From: Bin52 sp965243345
GTDB taxonomy: Bacteria; Pseudomonadota; Alphaproteobacteria; Thalassobaculales; Thalassobaculaceae
Reading direction: 5' to 3'
Assembly (NCBI GenBank): GCA_965243345.1
Contig: CBDEUR010000003.1
Location: 2,170,001-2,234,000 of the forward strand
DNA length: 64,000 nucleotides
The notes beneath the pieces are model-generated. The model was not told the DNA's origin. It did not search any database and saw only the letters and a list, made by a program, of their open reading frames with translations. Position numbers and translations under genes: made by a program. The first letter of the stretch is position 1; every line of letters begins with the position of its first letter. Shown here one piece after another: positions 55,493 through 63,866 of this stretch.

Positions 55493-56794
55493 TCAGTCCA
55501 CGGACGCATCCAGCCGCGAGGCGATGGACCAGGCATGGGCATGCAGACCTTCCGCCTCGGCCAGCACCATGGCGGCCGGACCGATCCGGGACAGGCTTCC
55601 TGCATCACAGCGTATCGTGTTGGTCCGTTTCATGAAATCCAGTACCGACAGGCCGGACGAAAACCGGGCGGTCCGGCCGGTCGGCAGCACGTGGTTGGGG
55701 CCCGCGATGTAGTCACCGATCGCTTCGGGAGTATGACGCCCGAGAAACACCGCGCCGGCATTGCCGATCCGTTCGGCGAACCACGCCGGGTCGGCAACCG
55801 CGAGTTCGAGGTGTTCCGGTGCCACCCGGTCTACAAGTCCCGGCGCCTCGTCGAGGGACCCGACCACGATCACCGCTCCGTGATCGCGCCAGCTTGCAGC
55901 CGCGATGGCTGACCGGGGAAGACGCGCGAGCGTCTCGTCGATCGCGGTTTCGACACGGCGGGCAAAGCCGGCATCGTCGGTAACCAGGATCGCTTGCGCA
56001 TCCTCGGCGTGCTCGGCCTGCGAGAGCATGTCGATCGCGATCCACGCCGGATCGCTGTCGCCGTCCGACACCACCAGGATTTCCGATGGCCCGGCAATCG
56101 AGTCGATCCCGACCTGTCCGAACACGAGCCGCTTGGCGGCGGCGACATAGGCATTTCCCGGTCCGACGATCTTGTCGACCGGCCTGATGGTCCGGGTTCC
56201 CCAGGCGAGTGCGGCCACCGCCTGGGCGCCGCCGAGACGATAGATCTCGCTCACCCCGGCCATGTCGACCGCGGCCAGCACCAGCGGCCTGATCTCGCCG
56301 TCGGGCGCGGGCACCGTGACGACGCGCCGCGGCACCCCCGCCACCCGGGCAGGGATGGCATTCATCAGCACGGAGCTGGGGTAGGCCGCACTGCCGCCAG
56401 GCACGTAGAGGCCGACCGAGGCGACCGGTCGCCAGCGCATGGCCAGCCCGACCCCTTCCTCGTCCTCCCACTCGAGGTCGCCGGGCACCTGGCGTGCGTG
56501 GAAGGCCTCGATGCGCCGCGCCGCCATCTCGAGCGCCTCGATCTCGGCGGCATCGCAGGCCGCGCGGGCCGCGGCCACCTCCGCCCCTGTGACCCGGAAT
56601 GACTCCGGTTCGAGGCGAATGCGGTCGAACCGCTCGGTATACTCCGCGAGCGCGGCATCACCCCGCGTTCTCACGTCGTCGATGATGGCGGCGGCAACGT
56701 CGCTGACATCGCTGTCGGCTGCCCGGCGCGCATCGAGAAAGCTGCGGAACCTGCACTCGAAGTCCGGCATCCGGGTGGAGAGTCTATGCGGCAA
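55493..56794 (-). CDS. hisD: Histidinol dehydrogenase
   Basis: 433 residues from a TTG at 56792-56794 that has GGAGG 6 nt upstream inside hisG; an ATG at 56768-56770 is the alternative but lacks a ribosome binding site. Family features: YVPGGSAAYPSSVLMNAIPA, GGAQAVAALAWGT, KIVGPGNAYVAAAK, AGPSEILVVSD, LSQAEHAEDAQ (zinc His) and VAPEHLEL. It oxidises histidinol to histidine in two NAD-dependent steps. Confidence 0.95.
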   Translation of the reverse strand: MPHRLSTRMPDFECRFRSFLDARRAADSDVSDVAAAIIDDVRTRGDAALAEYTERFDRIRLEPESFRVTGAEVAAARAACDAAEIEALEMAARRIEAFHARQVPGDLEWEDEEGVGLAMRWRPVASVGLYVPGGSAAYPSSVLMNAIPARVAGVPRRVVTVPAPDGEIRPLVLAAVDMAGVSEIYRLGGAQAVAALAWGTRTIRPVDKIVGPGNAYVAAAKRLVFGQVGIDSIAGPSEILVVSDGDSDPAWIAIDMLSQAEHAEDAQAILVTDDAGFARRVETAIDETLARLPRSAIAAASWRDHGAVIVVGSLDEAPGLVDRVAPEHLELAVADPAWFAERIGNAGAVFLGRHTPEAIGDYIAGPNHVLPTGRTARFSSGLSVLDFMKRTNTIRCDAGSLSRIGPAAMVLAEAEGLHAHAWSIASRLDASVD

Positions 56795-57446
56795 CGGCCA
56801 CCTCCCGGAACCGGCCGATCAGCTCGTTGACCAGGGCGGGCCGGGTCTTCAGCGCCGCCCGGTTGACCGCCAGGCGCGAACTGACCTCGGCGATCCGTTC
56901 GACCTCGACCAGGCCGTTTGCCCTGAGCGTGGACCCGGTCTGCACCAGGTCGACGATGCGCCGGCACAGTCCGAGCCGCGGCGCGAGTTCAAGCGCTCCG
57001 TTGAGCTTGACACATTCGGCCTGCACGCCGCGTGCCGCGAAATGCCTGCGGGTCACCTTCGGATACTTGGTCGCGATGCGCAGATGGCTCCAGCGTTTCG
57101 GATCCTCGCGCGCAGCCAGTTCCTCCGGCTCGGCCACCGACAGGCGACAGCGGCCGACCTCGAGGTCCACCGGTGCGTAGATCTCGGGATGGTCGAACTC
57201 CATCAGCACGTCGCTGCCGCACACCGCCAGGTGCGCGGCCCCGAACGCGAGGAAGGTCGCGACGTCGAAACTGCGCACGCGGATGATCGTCAGGCCCGGA
57301 TCATCGGTCCGGAACATGAGCTTCCGCGCGTTCTCGTCGAAGAAGTCGGGCTCGGGCCCGATACCTGCACGTGACAGCAGCGGGCCGACCTCCTTCAGGA
57401 TACGGCCCTTCGGCACGGCAAGCACCAGGGGATCAGTCACGCTCAT
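56784..57446 (-). CDS. hisG: ATP phosphoribosyltransferase (short form)
   Basis: 220 residues from MSVTDPLVLAVPKGRIL at 57446. Motifs: AVPKGRI, the LAVCGSDVLME stretch, LRIATKYP and VDLVQTGSTLRANGL (phosphoribosyl-binding). It is the short form, lacking the C-terminal regulatory domain, so it should need HisZ, which is not in the window. First step of histidine synthesis. Overlaps DUF2948 by 14 bp and hisD by 11 bp. Confidence 0.94.
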   Translation of the reverse strand: MSVTDPLVLAVPKGRILKEVGPLLSRAGIGPEPDFFDENARKLMFRTDDPGLTIIRVRSFDVATFLAFGAAHLAVCGSDVLMEFDHPEIYAPVDLEVGRCRLSVAEPEELAAREDPKRWSHLRIATKYPKVTRRHFAARGVQAECVKLNGALELAPRLGLCRRIVDLVQTGSTLRANGLVEVERIAEVSSRLAVNRAALKTRPALVNELIGRFREVAVAA

Positions 57447-57906
57447 CGGCTTCGTCCGGATGGGTGGGCCGGGACCAGGTCGGCCAGGCCTCGCCGACAT
57501 CCTCCGCCAGGCAGGAAAGCCGGCGGATCGACAGGCCGATAGTCGTGCCGCCGGCAAAACACAGGTACAGGCCGTCGTCGGCAAGGTTGCAGGACAGCAG
57601 TTCGAGGATCCGTCCCCGCTCGGTGATGTCGAAACCCCGGGTCCGGGCGGCGTCGACCTCGTTGATGAGAATGGCGCAGTGAACCCGTTCCGAGACCGGG
57701 CCGTCCTCCCCGACCGGCGCGGCTTCGACCAGTTCCCAGCGAAACCGCTGAACCATCATGGCAAACCGCCGGTGCGCCGGCTCGTAGACGATCTCGCGCA
57801 CCGGTACGATCGCATCCTGCAGCAGCGTGGACACGAGTTCCAGGTCGTCACGGGACTCGACCCTCACCCGGAACCGGCGGCCCGGATCGGTGCGCCGGGT
57901 TGCCAT
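57433..57906 (-). CDS. DUF2948 family protein
   Basis: 157 residues from the ATG at 57904-57906, overlapping the murA stop (TGATG). It reads ESRDDLELVSTLLQDAIVPVREIVYEPAHRRFAMMVQRFRWE and LLSCNLADDGLYLCFAGGTTIGL, the DUF2948 pattern found between murA and hisG in Alphaproteobacteria. Function unknown. Confidence 0.9.
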   Translation of the reverse strand: MATRRTDPGRRFRVRVESRDDLELVSTLLQDAIVPVREIVYEPAHRRFAMMVQRFRWELVEAAPVGEDGPVSERVHCAILINEVDAARTRGFDITERGRILELLSCNLADDGLYLCFAGGTTIGLSIRRLSCLAEDVGEAWPTWSRPTHPDEADERD

Positions 57907-59207
57907 CAGGCCACCTGCACGCTGTCGGCATCGGTCTCGCGTTCGATGACCGCACCGCAGGCGACCAGCTTGCCGACAAGGCGTTCGTAACCGCGATCAA
58001 GGTGGTAGATCCGGTTGATCGTGGTCTCCCCGTTCGCCGCGAGACCGGCAAGGACGAGGGACACCGACGCCCGCAGGTCGGTCGCCATCACCGGGGCTCC
58101 GGCAAGGCCGTGGACGCCGCACACCCGCGCCGAGCCGTCCCGGACCGTGATGTCCGCTCCCATGCGCACCAGTTCGCTCACATGCATGAACCGGTTTTCG
58201 AAGATGGTCTCGGTGATCAGCGACGAACCGTCGGCAACGGTCATGCACGCCATCAGCTGCGCCTGCAGGTCGGTTGGAAAACCGGGATAGGGCTCGGTCA
58301 CGATGTCGACCGCGCGCGGCCGCCCGTCCGGCGCCGTCACCCGGACGCGGTCGGCCGCCGTATCGATGCGGGCGCCGGCCGCGGAAAGAGTGTCGAAAAC
58401 CCGCTCCAGCATGCCGGGCCGGATGCCGGTCAGTTCCAGTTCCCCGCCGGTGATGCATGCGGCAATCGCGTAGGTTCCGGCCTCGATCCGGTCAGCCGTG
58501 ATGCGGTGCGCAGCACCACCCAGCGTCTCGCGGCCGCTGATGCGGATCACGTCGGTCCCCGCACCCTCGATCTGCGCGCCCATCGCGGCGAGACAGTCCG
58601 CGAGGTCGACGATTTCCGGTTCGCGCGCGGCGTTCACCAGTTCGCTTTCACCCCGCGCGAGCACGGCCGCCATCATCAGGTTCTCGGTGGCCCCGACCGA
58701 GGGAGCGGGAAAGACGTGCCTGGCCCCGTGCAGGCGACCGCCCCGGGGCAACGCCGCCTCGACATATCCGCCGGACAGGTCGATGCTCGCGCCCATCCTG
58801 CGCAGTCCGGCCAAGTGCAGGTCGATCGGCCTGGTCCCGATCGCGCATCCGCCCGGCAGCGACACCCGCGCCCGGCCGCAGCGCCCGACCAGTGGTCCGA
58901 GCACAAGCACCGACGCGCGCATCTTGCGCACGATGTCGTAGGGTGCCTCGGTCGCGGCCACCCGTGGAACACGGATCTCCAGCTCGGGCTCACCCGGAGA
59001 GCCCGGCCAGCGAACCGCCGCCCCGAGCTCACCGATCAGGGCCAGCATCGAATCGATGTCAGCCAGCCGCGGGACGTTCTGCAGTCGTACTGGTTCGGAG
59101 GTGAGCAGGCTCGCAGCCAGAATCGGCAGGGCGGCGTTCTTGGCGCCGCTCACCGGAATTGTACCCACCAGCCGGTTGCCGCCTCGGATCCTGATCCTGT
59201 CCATCAT
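57906..59207 (-). CDS. murA: UDP-N-acetylglucosamine 1-carboxyvinyltransferase
   Basis: 433 residues from the first of two adjacent ATGs (59205-59207). KNAALPILAASLL (Lys23, Asn24), LPGGCAIGTRPIDLHLAGL with the catalytic Cys121 (the fosfomycin target), and FPTDLQAQ are present. First committed step of peptidoglycan synthesis. Confidence 0.97.
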   Translation of the reverse strand: MMDRIRIRGGNRLVGTIPVSGAKNAALPILAASLLTSEPVRLQNVPRLADIDSMLALIGELGAAVRWPGSPGEPELEIRVPRVAATEAPYDIVRKMRASVLVLGPLVGRCGRARVSLPGGCAIGTRPIDLHLAGLRRMGASIDLSGGYVEAALPRGGRLHGARHVFPAPSVGATENLMMAAVLARGESELVNAAREPEIVDLADCLAAMGAQIEGAGTDVIRISGRETLGGAAHRITADRIEAGTYAIAACITGGELELTGIRPGMLERVFDTLSAAGARIDTAADRVRVTAPDGRPRAVDIVTEPYPGFPTDLQAQLMACMTVADGSSLITETIFENRFMHVSELVRMGADITVRDGSARVCGVHGLAGAPVMATDLRASVSLVLAGLAANGETTINRIYHLDRGYERLVGKLVACGAVIERETDADSVQVA

Positions 59208-59313
59208 TCCTTCCGGGGTTGCGGGGCTCCTGCCGCGTCAGTCCTGATGCGGCACCGTTTGTATTGAACGGGGCCGGGCCAGACAAGGCCGCGGCCCGGT
59301 CCCGCCGCAGCGG

Positions 59314-59517
59314 TCACTCGTTGCGGTCCGGTCCGCGACGCGGCGTCCCCGCAGAGCGCTCCCGCGCCTGCTGCTTGCGCCGATACAGGTTGCGGCGCAA
59401 CGCGGCTGCGCGCCTGGTCTCGCGTTCGTCGGCATTCGACCTCGCGGGTTTCTTTCCTTCCTCGCGCGTCTCGTCTTCCACGTCCTCGTCCACCGTGCCG
59501 GTTCGGGTTGGTTGCAC
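59314..59517 (-). CDS. Small conserved basic protein upstream of murA
   Basis: 67 residues from a GTG at 59515-59517. A charged, disordered first half is followed by RETRRAAALRRNLYRRKQQARER, a pattern seen in small proteins next to murA in Alphaproteobacteria as far as I recall. Function unknown; 106 bp separate it from murA. Confidence 0.6.
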   Translation of the reverse strand: MQPTRTGTVDEDVEDETREEGKKPARSNADERETRRAAALRRNLYRRKQQARERSAGTPRRGPDRNE

Positions 59518-59540
59518 ACGGTCTGACGACGCTGCCCTGT

Positions 59541-59930
59541 TCAGTCCGGGTCGAGAATCTCCCGCGTCGCCGCCTTCTGAACGAACGCGGAGCGCGTCAT
59601 CCCGCGCATACGCGCCGCCTCGTCAAGGGTATCGAGGAACCCCTTCTCCAGGCTCAGGTTCACCCGCACGACCCGCTTCCGGTCCCGCACATAGGGAATC
59701 ATCATCAGCACCGCGCCCTCCGCGATGTTGTCGGCAACCTGCTCACGCACCGCTTCGATGCCGCGCGGTGGCGCGGGCTCACCGTCCTCGAAGAACAGGC
59801 TCAATGCCTCGATCGCGTTGGGAACGATGTCATCGAAGTTGTCGGCGGCCGAATAGCATCCCGGCACCTCCGGAAACCGGACCCCATAGGCGCTTCCAGG
59901 ATCCTTGTCGATGACGGCGACATAGTGCAT
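59541..59930 (-). CDS. hicB: HicB-type antitoxin
   Basis: 129 residues from the ATG at 59928-59930. The N-terminal partial RNase H-like fold (MHYVAVIDKDPGSAYGVRFPEVPGCYSAADNFDDI) and a C-terminal ribbon-helix-helix (VRVNLSLEKGFLDTLDEAARMRGMTRSAFVQKAA) are typical of HicB. It neutralises HicA and represses the operon. It follows hicA by 10 bp. Confidence 0.95.
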   Translation of the reverse strand: MHYVAVIDKDPGSAYGVRFPEVPGCYSAADNFDDIVPNAIEALSLFFEDGEPAPPRGIEAVREQVADNIAEGAVLMMIPYVRDRKRVVRVNLSLEKGFLDTLDEAARMRGMTRSAFVQKAATREILDPD

Positions 59931-59940
59931 GGCTGCCTCC

Positions 59941-60123
59941 TCAGTTCCAGCCTACCCGCCTGGCGATGCTCCGGGTGGTGCCGACGGGCAAGTCCTTCTT
60001 TGGATGCGGCACGACCACGATGATCGTGCCCTTTCTGAACTTGCGGTGCGACCCCCTCACGCTCACCAACTCGAAGCCCTCGGATTTGAGACGCTCGACG
60101 ATGTCTCGGCCGCTGAGCAGCAT
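59941..60123 (-). CDS. hicA: HicA-type mRNA interferase toxin
   Basis: 60 residues from the ATG at 60121-60123. The double-stranded RNA-binding-like fold reads LLSGRDIVERLKSEGFELVSVRGSHRKFRKG, with the catalytic His26 in GSHRKF. It cleaves mRNA unless bound by HicB. A perfect TATAAT box ends 5 bp upstream of the ATG. Confidence 0.94.
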   Translation of the reverse strand: MLLSGRDIVERLKSEGFELVSVRGSHRKFRKGTIIVVVPHPKKDLPVGTTRSIARRVGWN

Positions 60124-60128
60124 GCGCA

Positions 60129-60134
60129 ATTATA
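60129..60134 (-). promoter_or_regulatory. hicA -10 box, leaderless-type spacing
   Basis: TATAAT on the minus strand, with 5 bp between it and the hicA ATG. Transcription would start at or next to the A of the ATG. The sequence upstream, ACTATCGTGTGTA, is AT-rich; no strong -35 is seen. Confidence 0.55.
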
Positions 60135-60349
60135 TACACACGATAGTAAACGATGGAACGTACTCGTTGCCGGACGCGCTCGAAGGGTGCGGTCTCGATC
60201 ATGATGCCATGTCCTGCCGCAAACACATCCACGCAACTGCGCTCGTGCCAAAGGTCACCGGAGGAAACAGCGGCCTTCGACCGTCTCCGGAGACACAACC
60301 GAATGGAGGACGTCAGGTTCCTGCACCACTTGCAGGGACACGATCTTCG

Positions 60350-60466
60350 GAAATCGATTCGTGCGGAATCACCCGGTGGAACGACGAGCGCCGAATCTGG
60401 TTGCTGCTCGTTTATGAACAAGGCAACAAGGGGACCCTGCCGAACTCGGCCCCGAAATTCTTCGGT
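60350..60466 (+). pseudogene. RelE/HigB-like toxin fragment
   Basis: The frame reads GITRWNDERRIWLLLVYEQGN, then KGTLPNSAPKFF, which resembles the C-terminal strand-loop-strand of RelE/HigB-type toxins (RI-x-LLLVY-x-K followed by a T/D-L stretch). No start or N-terminal part is present in this frame, so it is at most a remnant. Confidence 0.3.
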
Positions 60467-60892
60467 CACAACGGGCCGATAGCGAGGCGGCATCGGAGTG
60501 TCTGCTGGACGAAATAGACCGGGCCGTCGATCCGATCGTGGAGAAATGGCCGGTGCGAGATGAGCGCATTCCGCAGCCGCGCAGGTGAGGGCGGGATGCC
60601 AGCGTCGAGAGGGCAGACGTCAAACCCTTCTTGACTGGCGTGCGGTTCGGGTCTGGCCACGAAACGGTTCGCGGAAATATATCCGGACATCGCCGAAACC
60701 CTGCGGGGCGGGAGACACAATTTCAGCCACTGGAGTATTGTCGGCGGCGTCTCACGACCCCTGGGAACGGACGCAAATCAGCAGGTTGCCGCGCCGATTG
60801 GCGATGAAACTGCGCATCGCACAACATAGGAACAATCTCCTTGGCCTTCGTTGCGTAATGACGGGTCCGCCAGCTGAGAGTTGCGTTGCCAG

Positions 60893-60921
60893 TTGACAAG
60901 GTAGGGCGCGGTAGCTACCTA
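60893..60921 (+). promoter_or_regulatory. Putative phd promoter and operator
   Basis: TTGACA at 60893-60898 is followed after 17 bp by TACCTA (60916-60921). The perfect palindrome GGTAGCTACC at 60910-60919 overlaps this -10 and could be the antitoxin's operator. The start of the message would fall at the phd ATG, 60928. Confidence 0.5.
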
Positions 60922-60927
60922 AGGCGC

Positions 60928-61221
60928 ATGAGATCGGTCGGGATCAAGGCGCTGAACAACCGGTTGAGCGAGTATGTCCGGCTCGCGGCGTCGGGCGAGA
61001 CCATCCTGGTGACCGATCGCGACCGCGTCGTGGCGGAACTCGGCCCGCTCAGGGAGAGCCGGAGCCCCGTCCTCGCCGATGCGTTCCTTGCCGAGGCGGT
61101 GCGGTCCGGCGTGCTTGCGCCGCCGGCGCTGGCGGGTTCGGGACCGCCGCCCAGGCCCGCCCCGGTTGCCAGTCTGGACGAGGTCCTGGCCGAGCTGGAC
61201 GAGAGCCGGCGCGACCGGTGA
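60928..61221 (+). CDS. Phd/YefM-family antitoxin
   Basis: 97 residues from the ATG at 60928. MRSVGIKALNNRLSEYVRLAASGETILVTDRDRVVAELGP is the Phd/YefM DNA-binding fold. The Pro/Ala-rich C-terminal end (PVASLDEVLAELDESRRDR) would wrap the toxin. The stop overlaps the PIN-domain gene (GTGA). Confidence 0.9.
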   Translation: MRSVGIKALNNRLSEYVRLAASGETILVTDRDRVVAELGPLRESRSPVLADAFLAEAVRSGVLAPPALAGSGPPPRPAPVASLDEVLAELDESRRDR

Positions 61222-61619
61222 TCTATCTCGACACGTCCGTCGCACTGGCCTGGCTGTTGACCGAGGACCGCCGGCCACCGATGTCCCTCTGGGACGGGAC
61301 GCTGGTCTCCAGCCGACTCCTCGAATACGAGATATGGACGGCGCTGCACGCGCGCGGGCTTGCGCATTCGCATGGTGAGGTGGCGCACGGTCTGGTCGGA
61401 CGGGTCGCGCTGCTGGAGCTGAGCCCGCGGGTTCTGGCGCGGACGCTCGACGCCTTTCCCGGTCCGGCGCCGCTCCGGACCCTCGACGCCCTGCATCTGG
61501 CGTCGTGCGCGTATCTGGCCGATCAAGGCCAGGAGCTGAAACTCGCGAGCTACGACCGGCGGATGAACGATGTCGCCCGCGCGATGGACATTCCGCTGTT
61601 CGATCCGGAAGGGTCATGA
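61218..61619 (+). CDS. PIN-domain toxin (VapC-like)
   Basis: 133 residues from the GTG at 61218. Acidic PIN residues are in place: Asp5 (IYLDTSVAL), Glu in LEYEIWTAL, Asp in TLDALHLAS and Asp in ASYDRRMND. Such RNases cleave tRNA or rRNA. Paired with the Phd-like antitoxin upstream. Confidence 0.93.
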   Translation: MIYLDTSVALAWLLTEDRRPPMSLWDGTLVSSRLLEYEIWTALHARGLAHSHGEVAHGLVGRVALLELSPRVLARTLDAFPGPAPLRTLDALHLASCAYLADQGQELKLASYDRRMNDVARAMDIPLFDPEGS

Positions 61620-61737
61620 GTCGCGCGGCCGGAGATTTTTTCAAACATACTCCAGGCGCCGCATGAGCCCACTAGCGCCCCCTGTGCTACTCAAGTGCCT
61701 GATTCCATGCAGGAAATCCCCTACATGTCCGGTTTGA

Positions 61738-62256
61738 CATGGCCGAATCGCGGGGCCAAGCGGTATCCCGCTCGGGTTCCTTCTGACCTCGGCATCCTTG
61801 CATGACAGCCTGGCGGCGATCCCGATGGCGGCACAGACCGGACAGAGGGTGACGTACCTGTACGAGGTGATGGATGCCGCCTACGACGCACAACAGATCC
61901 GCGGGTACAGTGAGTGGACCGGCCATGTCGCGATCATCGACTCCAACCCCCGTCGCGATACCGCACTCAAGGAGGTCTTGCGCCGGGGAGAGAGGGCAGA
62001 AAGCGCAGTCAACTATCGGGAGACGGCGGTGGTCCGCTATGGTGAACGCACGACAATCGAGAGAGTGAATGCCCGTCTGAAGGGCGATTGCGGCGGCAGT
62101 CACGTCCGGGTGCGGGGTCATGCGAAGGTCTATTCGCACCTGATGTTCGGTATCCTGGCCCTGACCGTCGAGCAACTCCGGCGACTGATGCTCTGGCCCT
62201 CCCCCGTTGCGAACCAAGACCAGCCCACTTCGTCAGGAAGCAGCGGTTACGTTTGA
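61738..62256 (+). pseudogene. Truncated DDE transposase, C-terminal part
   Basis: In one frame GIPLGFLLTSASLHDSLAA and then ERTTIERVNARLKGDCGGSHVRVRGHAKVYSHLMFG and LALTVEQLRRL match the C-terminal third of IS4/IS5-type transposases, including the last catalytic Glu in the ERVNARLK stretch. The frame is closed by a TGA at 61735, so the N-terminal two thirds are missing. I see no inverted repeats that would define the element. Confidence 0.75.
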
Positions 62257-62588
62257 CAGGATTCCGCCGAATCGGAGCGCCGTTGCCAGGTCCGAACCCG
62301 AATTTGCAGAAACAACGGACACCCAAGCACAGCATGGCCCAATGTCCTGGCAGGGCCGGTCAACGATACTCCCCCAACCAATTGAGGCCAGGAATTTTGC
62401 AAGTGGCTATCTCACTGGAGATTTACACTGACGCCATGCACGCTTGCGCCGCCTCGCAAGCCTGTGCGACTACCCGCGCCGATGAGGCCGCTTTCATCGA
62501 CGAAGCCCGCCTCGCCTTCGTCGTGACGAAGGAGCGTGTCATCAAGGGCTGACGCACCCCGGTCGCTTCCGACGAGGCGGGAGTCCTC
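62257..62588. other. Intergenic region after the transposase remnant
   Basis: 332 bp. A short open frame ends at 62552 (AFIDEARLAFVVTKERVIKG) but lacks a family or clear start. Nothing else is recognised. Confidence 0.4.
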
Positions 62589-63071
62589 CTACCGATCCGA
62601 CAGCGACGAGCCGCGCCAGTCGGGGTCGGGCTCGGCGGGTTCCGCGGCCAGGCCGGCGTTCGCGATCGCCTTGACGGCGCAGTATTCGTCCTTCTCCGAG
62701 GTGTCGCCGCTGACGCCGACGGCCCCGACGGTGACGCCTTCGCCCGTCTGGACCAGCACGCCGCCCGGCACCGGGACGAAGCGCCCGTCCGACGCTGCGG
62801 CGAGAGCCGCCTGAAAGGCCGGGCGGGCGGCCAGCCGGTCGCGGATGAGGCGGCTGGAGATGCCCATGCCGAGCGCGCCCCACGCCTTGCCGAAGGCGAT
62901 GTCGAAGCGCAGCAGGCCGGAGCCATCTTCCGACTGCGCGGCGATGAGCTTGCCGCCGGCATCAAGAGCGACGACCGTGAGCGGCAGGAGACCGGCCTCG
63001 CGTCCGAGCCTGAGCGCCCCGGTCACGATGGCATTGGCCTCTGCCAGCGAAAGACTCGTTTGCAGGCGCAT
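62589..63071 (-). CDS. GlcG/HbpS family heme-binding-like protein
   Basis: 160 residues from the ATG at 63069-63071, preceded by GGGAGG. The fold reads SLAEANAIVTGALRLGREAGLLPLTVVALDAGG, FDIAFGKAWGALGMG, FVPVPGGVLVQ and VGAVGVSGDTSEKDEYCAVKAI, the GlcG/HbpS pattern. Relatives bind haem or act with glycolate genes; here no such neighbours exist. Confidence 0.88.
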   Translation of the reverse strand: MRLQTSLSLAEANAIVTGALRLGREAGLLPLTVVALDAGGKLIAAQSEDGSGLLRFDIAFGKAWGALGMGISSRLIRDRLAARPAFQAALAAASDGRFVPVPGGVLVQTGEGVTVGAVGVSGDTSEKDEYCAVKAIANAGLAAEPAEPDPDWRGSSLSDR

Positions 63072-63203
63072 GGGGGCCTCCCTCCCTTGCTCGCCGGATC
63101 CGGCTGGCTACCCCGCCCCGCCGTCGGCCGCAATGGCTGTTGCGCCTCTTGCCCGCTATCCCTTAGCATTCACAGCATGATTGCGGCACTGAGGGAGACT
63201 CTC

Positions 63204-63851
63204 ATGCCGGATACGCCGAATTGGCACATCGTGGGCGACTGGTTCGACAATTGCAGCTGCGCCGTCGCCTGCCCCTGCACCTTCGCGCAGGCGCCGGACG
63301 ACAATTTCTGCGAGTCGGTCCTCTTCTGGCACGTAAAGAGCGGGCATTACGGGGACACGGTCCTCGACGACCTGGCCTTCGTGCGGGTCGGCCGCTGGGA
63401 GGGCGACCTGTGGGCCGGCAAGGCCGAGGGTGAGGCCGGGCTGTTCATCGACGACCGCGCCGACGACGCCCAGGCCGAGGCGCTGACCACCATCATCGCC
63501 GGGCGGGCCGGCGGCTTTCCCGGCAAGGTCGCCGCGCTCTTCACCGAGGGCCGCAAGCTGCGCGGTGTCGAACGGGCGGCAATTTCCTTCGAGATCACGC
63601 CCGACCAGTCGCGCTGGGGTGTCGATATCGCGGGCAAGGTCACGGCCTGGGCGAATGCGCTCACCGGGCCGACCAGCAATCCCGGCGAATATCCCCGCCT
63701 CGCCAATGCACCCGGCTCGGAGACCGGGCCGGGGCCGCAACTCGTCACCTGGGGCAAGGCGACCGTCTGCAAGGTCGATGCCTTCGGCTTCGAGTTCTCC
63801 TGGGACGTCAACTCCGCCAAGCACATCCCGTTCGACTGGACCGGGCCGTAG
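63204..63851 (+). CDS. DUF1326 family protein
   Basis: 215 residues from the ATG at 63204 with GGGAG 6 nt upstream. NWHIVGDWFDNCSCAVACPC is the DUF1326 opening with three close Cys residues, then FCESVLFWHV and SVLDDLAFV-type segments. Function unknown; often next to a DUF2182 membrane protein, as here. It converges on that gene with 15 bp between. Confidence 0.88.
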   Translation: MPDTPNWHIVGDWFDNCSCAVACPCTFAQAPDDNFCESVLFWHVKSGHYGDTVLDDLAFVRVGRWEGDLWAGKAEGEAGLFIDDRADDAQAEALTTIIAGRAGGFPGKVAALFTEGRKLRGVERAAISFEITPDQSRWGVDIAGKVTAWANALTGPTSNPGEYPRLANAPGSETGPGPQLVTWGKATVCKVDAFGFEFSWDVNSAKHIPFDWTGP

Positions 63852-63866
63852 CCTCGCAGGCGCTGG

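Larger units (their letters stand above)
60124..60927. other. Intergenic region between the two toxin-antitoxin pairs
   Basis: 804 bp. It holds the hicA promoter at one end, the phd promoter at the other, and a toxin-like fragment near 60350-60466. A further stretch at about 60485-60588 (plus strand) reads like an acidic protein end, but nothing joins these pieces into one gene. It looks like decayed toxin-antitoxin DNA. Confidence 0.45.
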
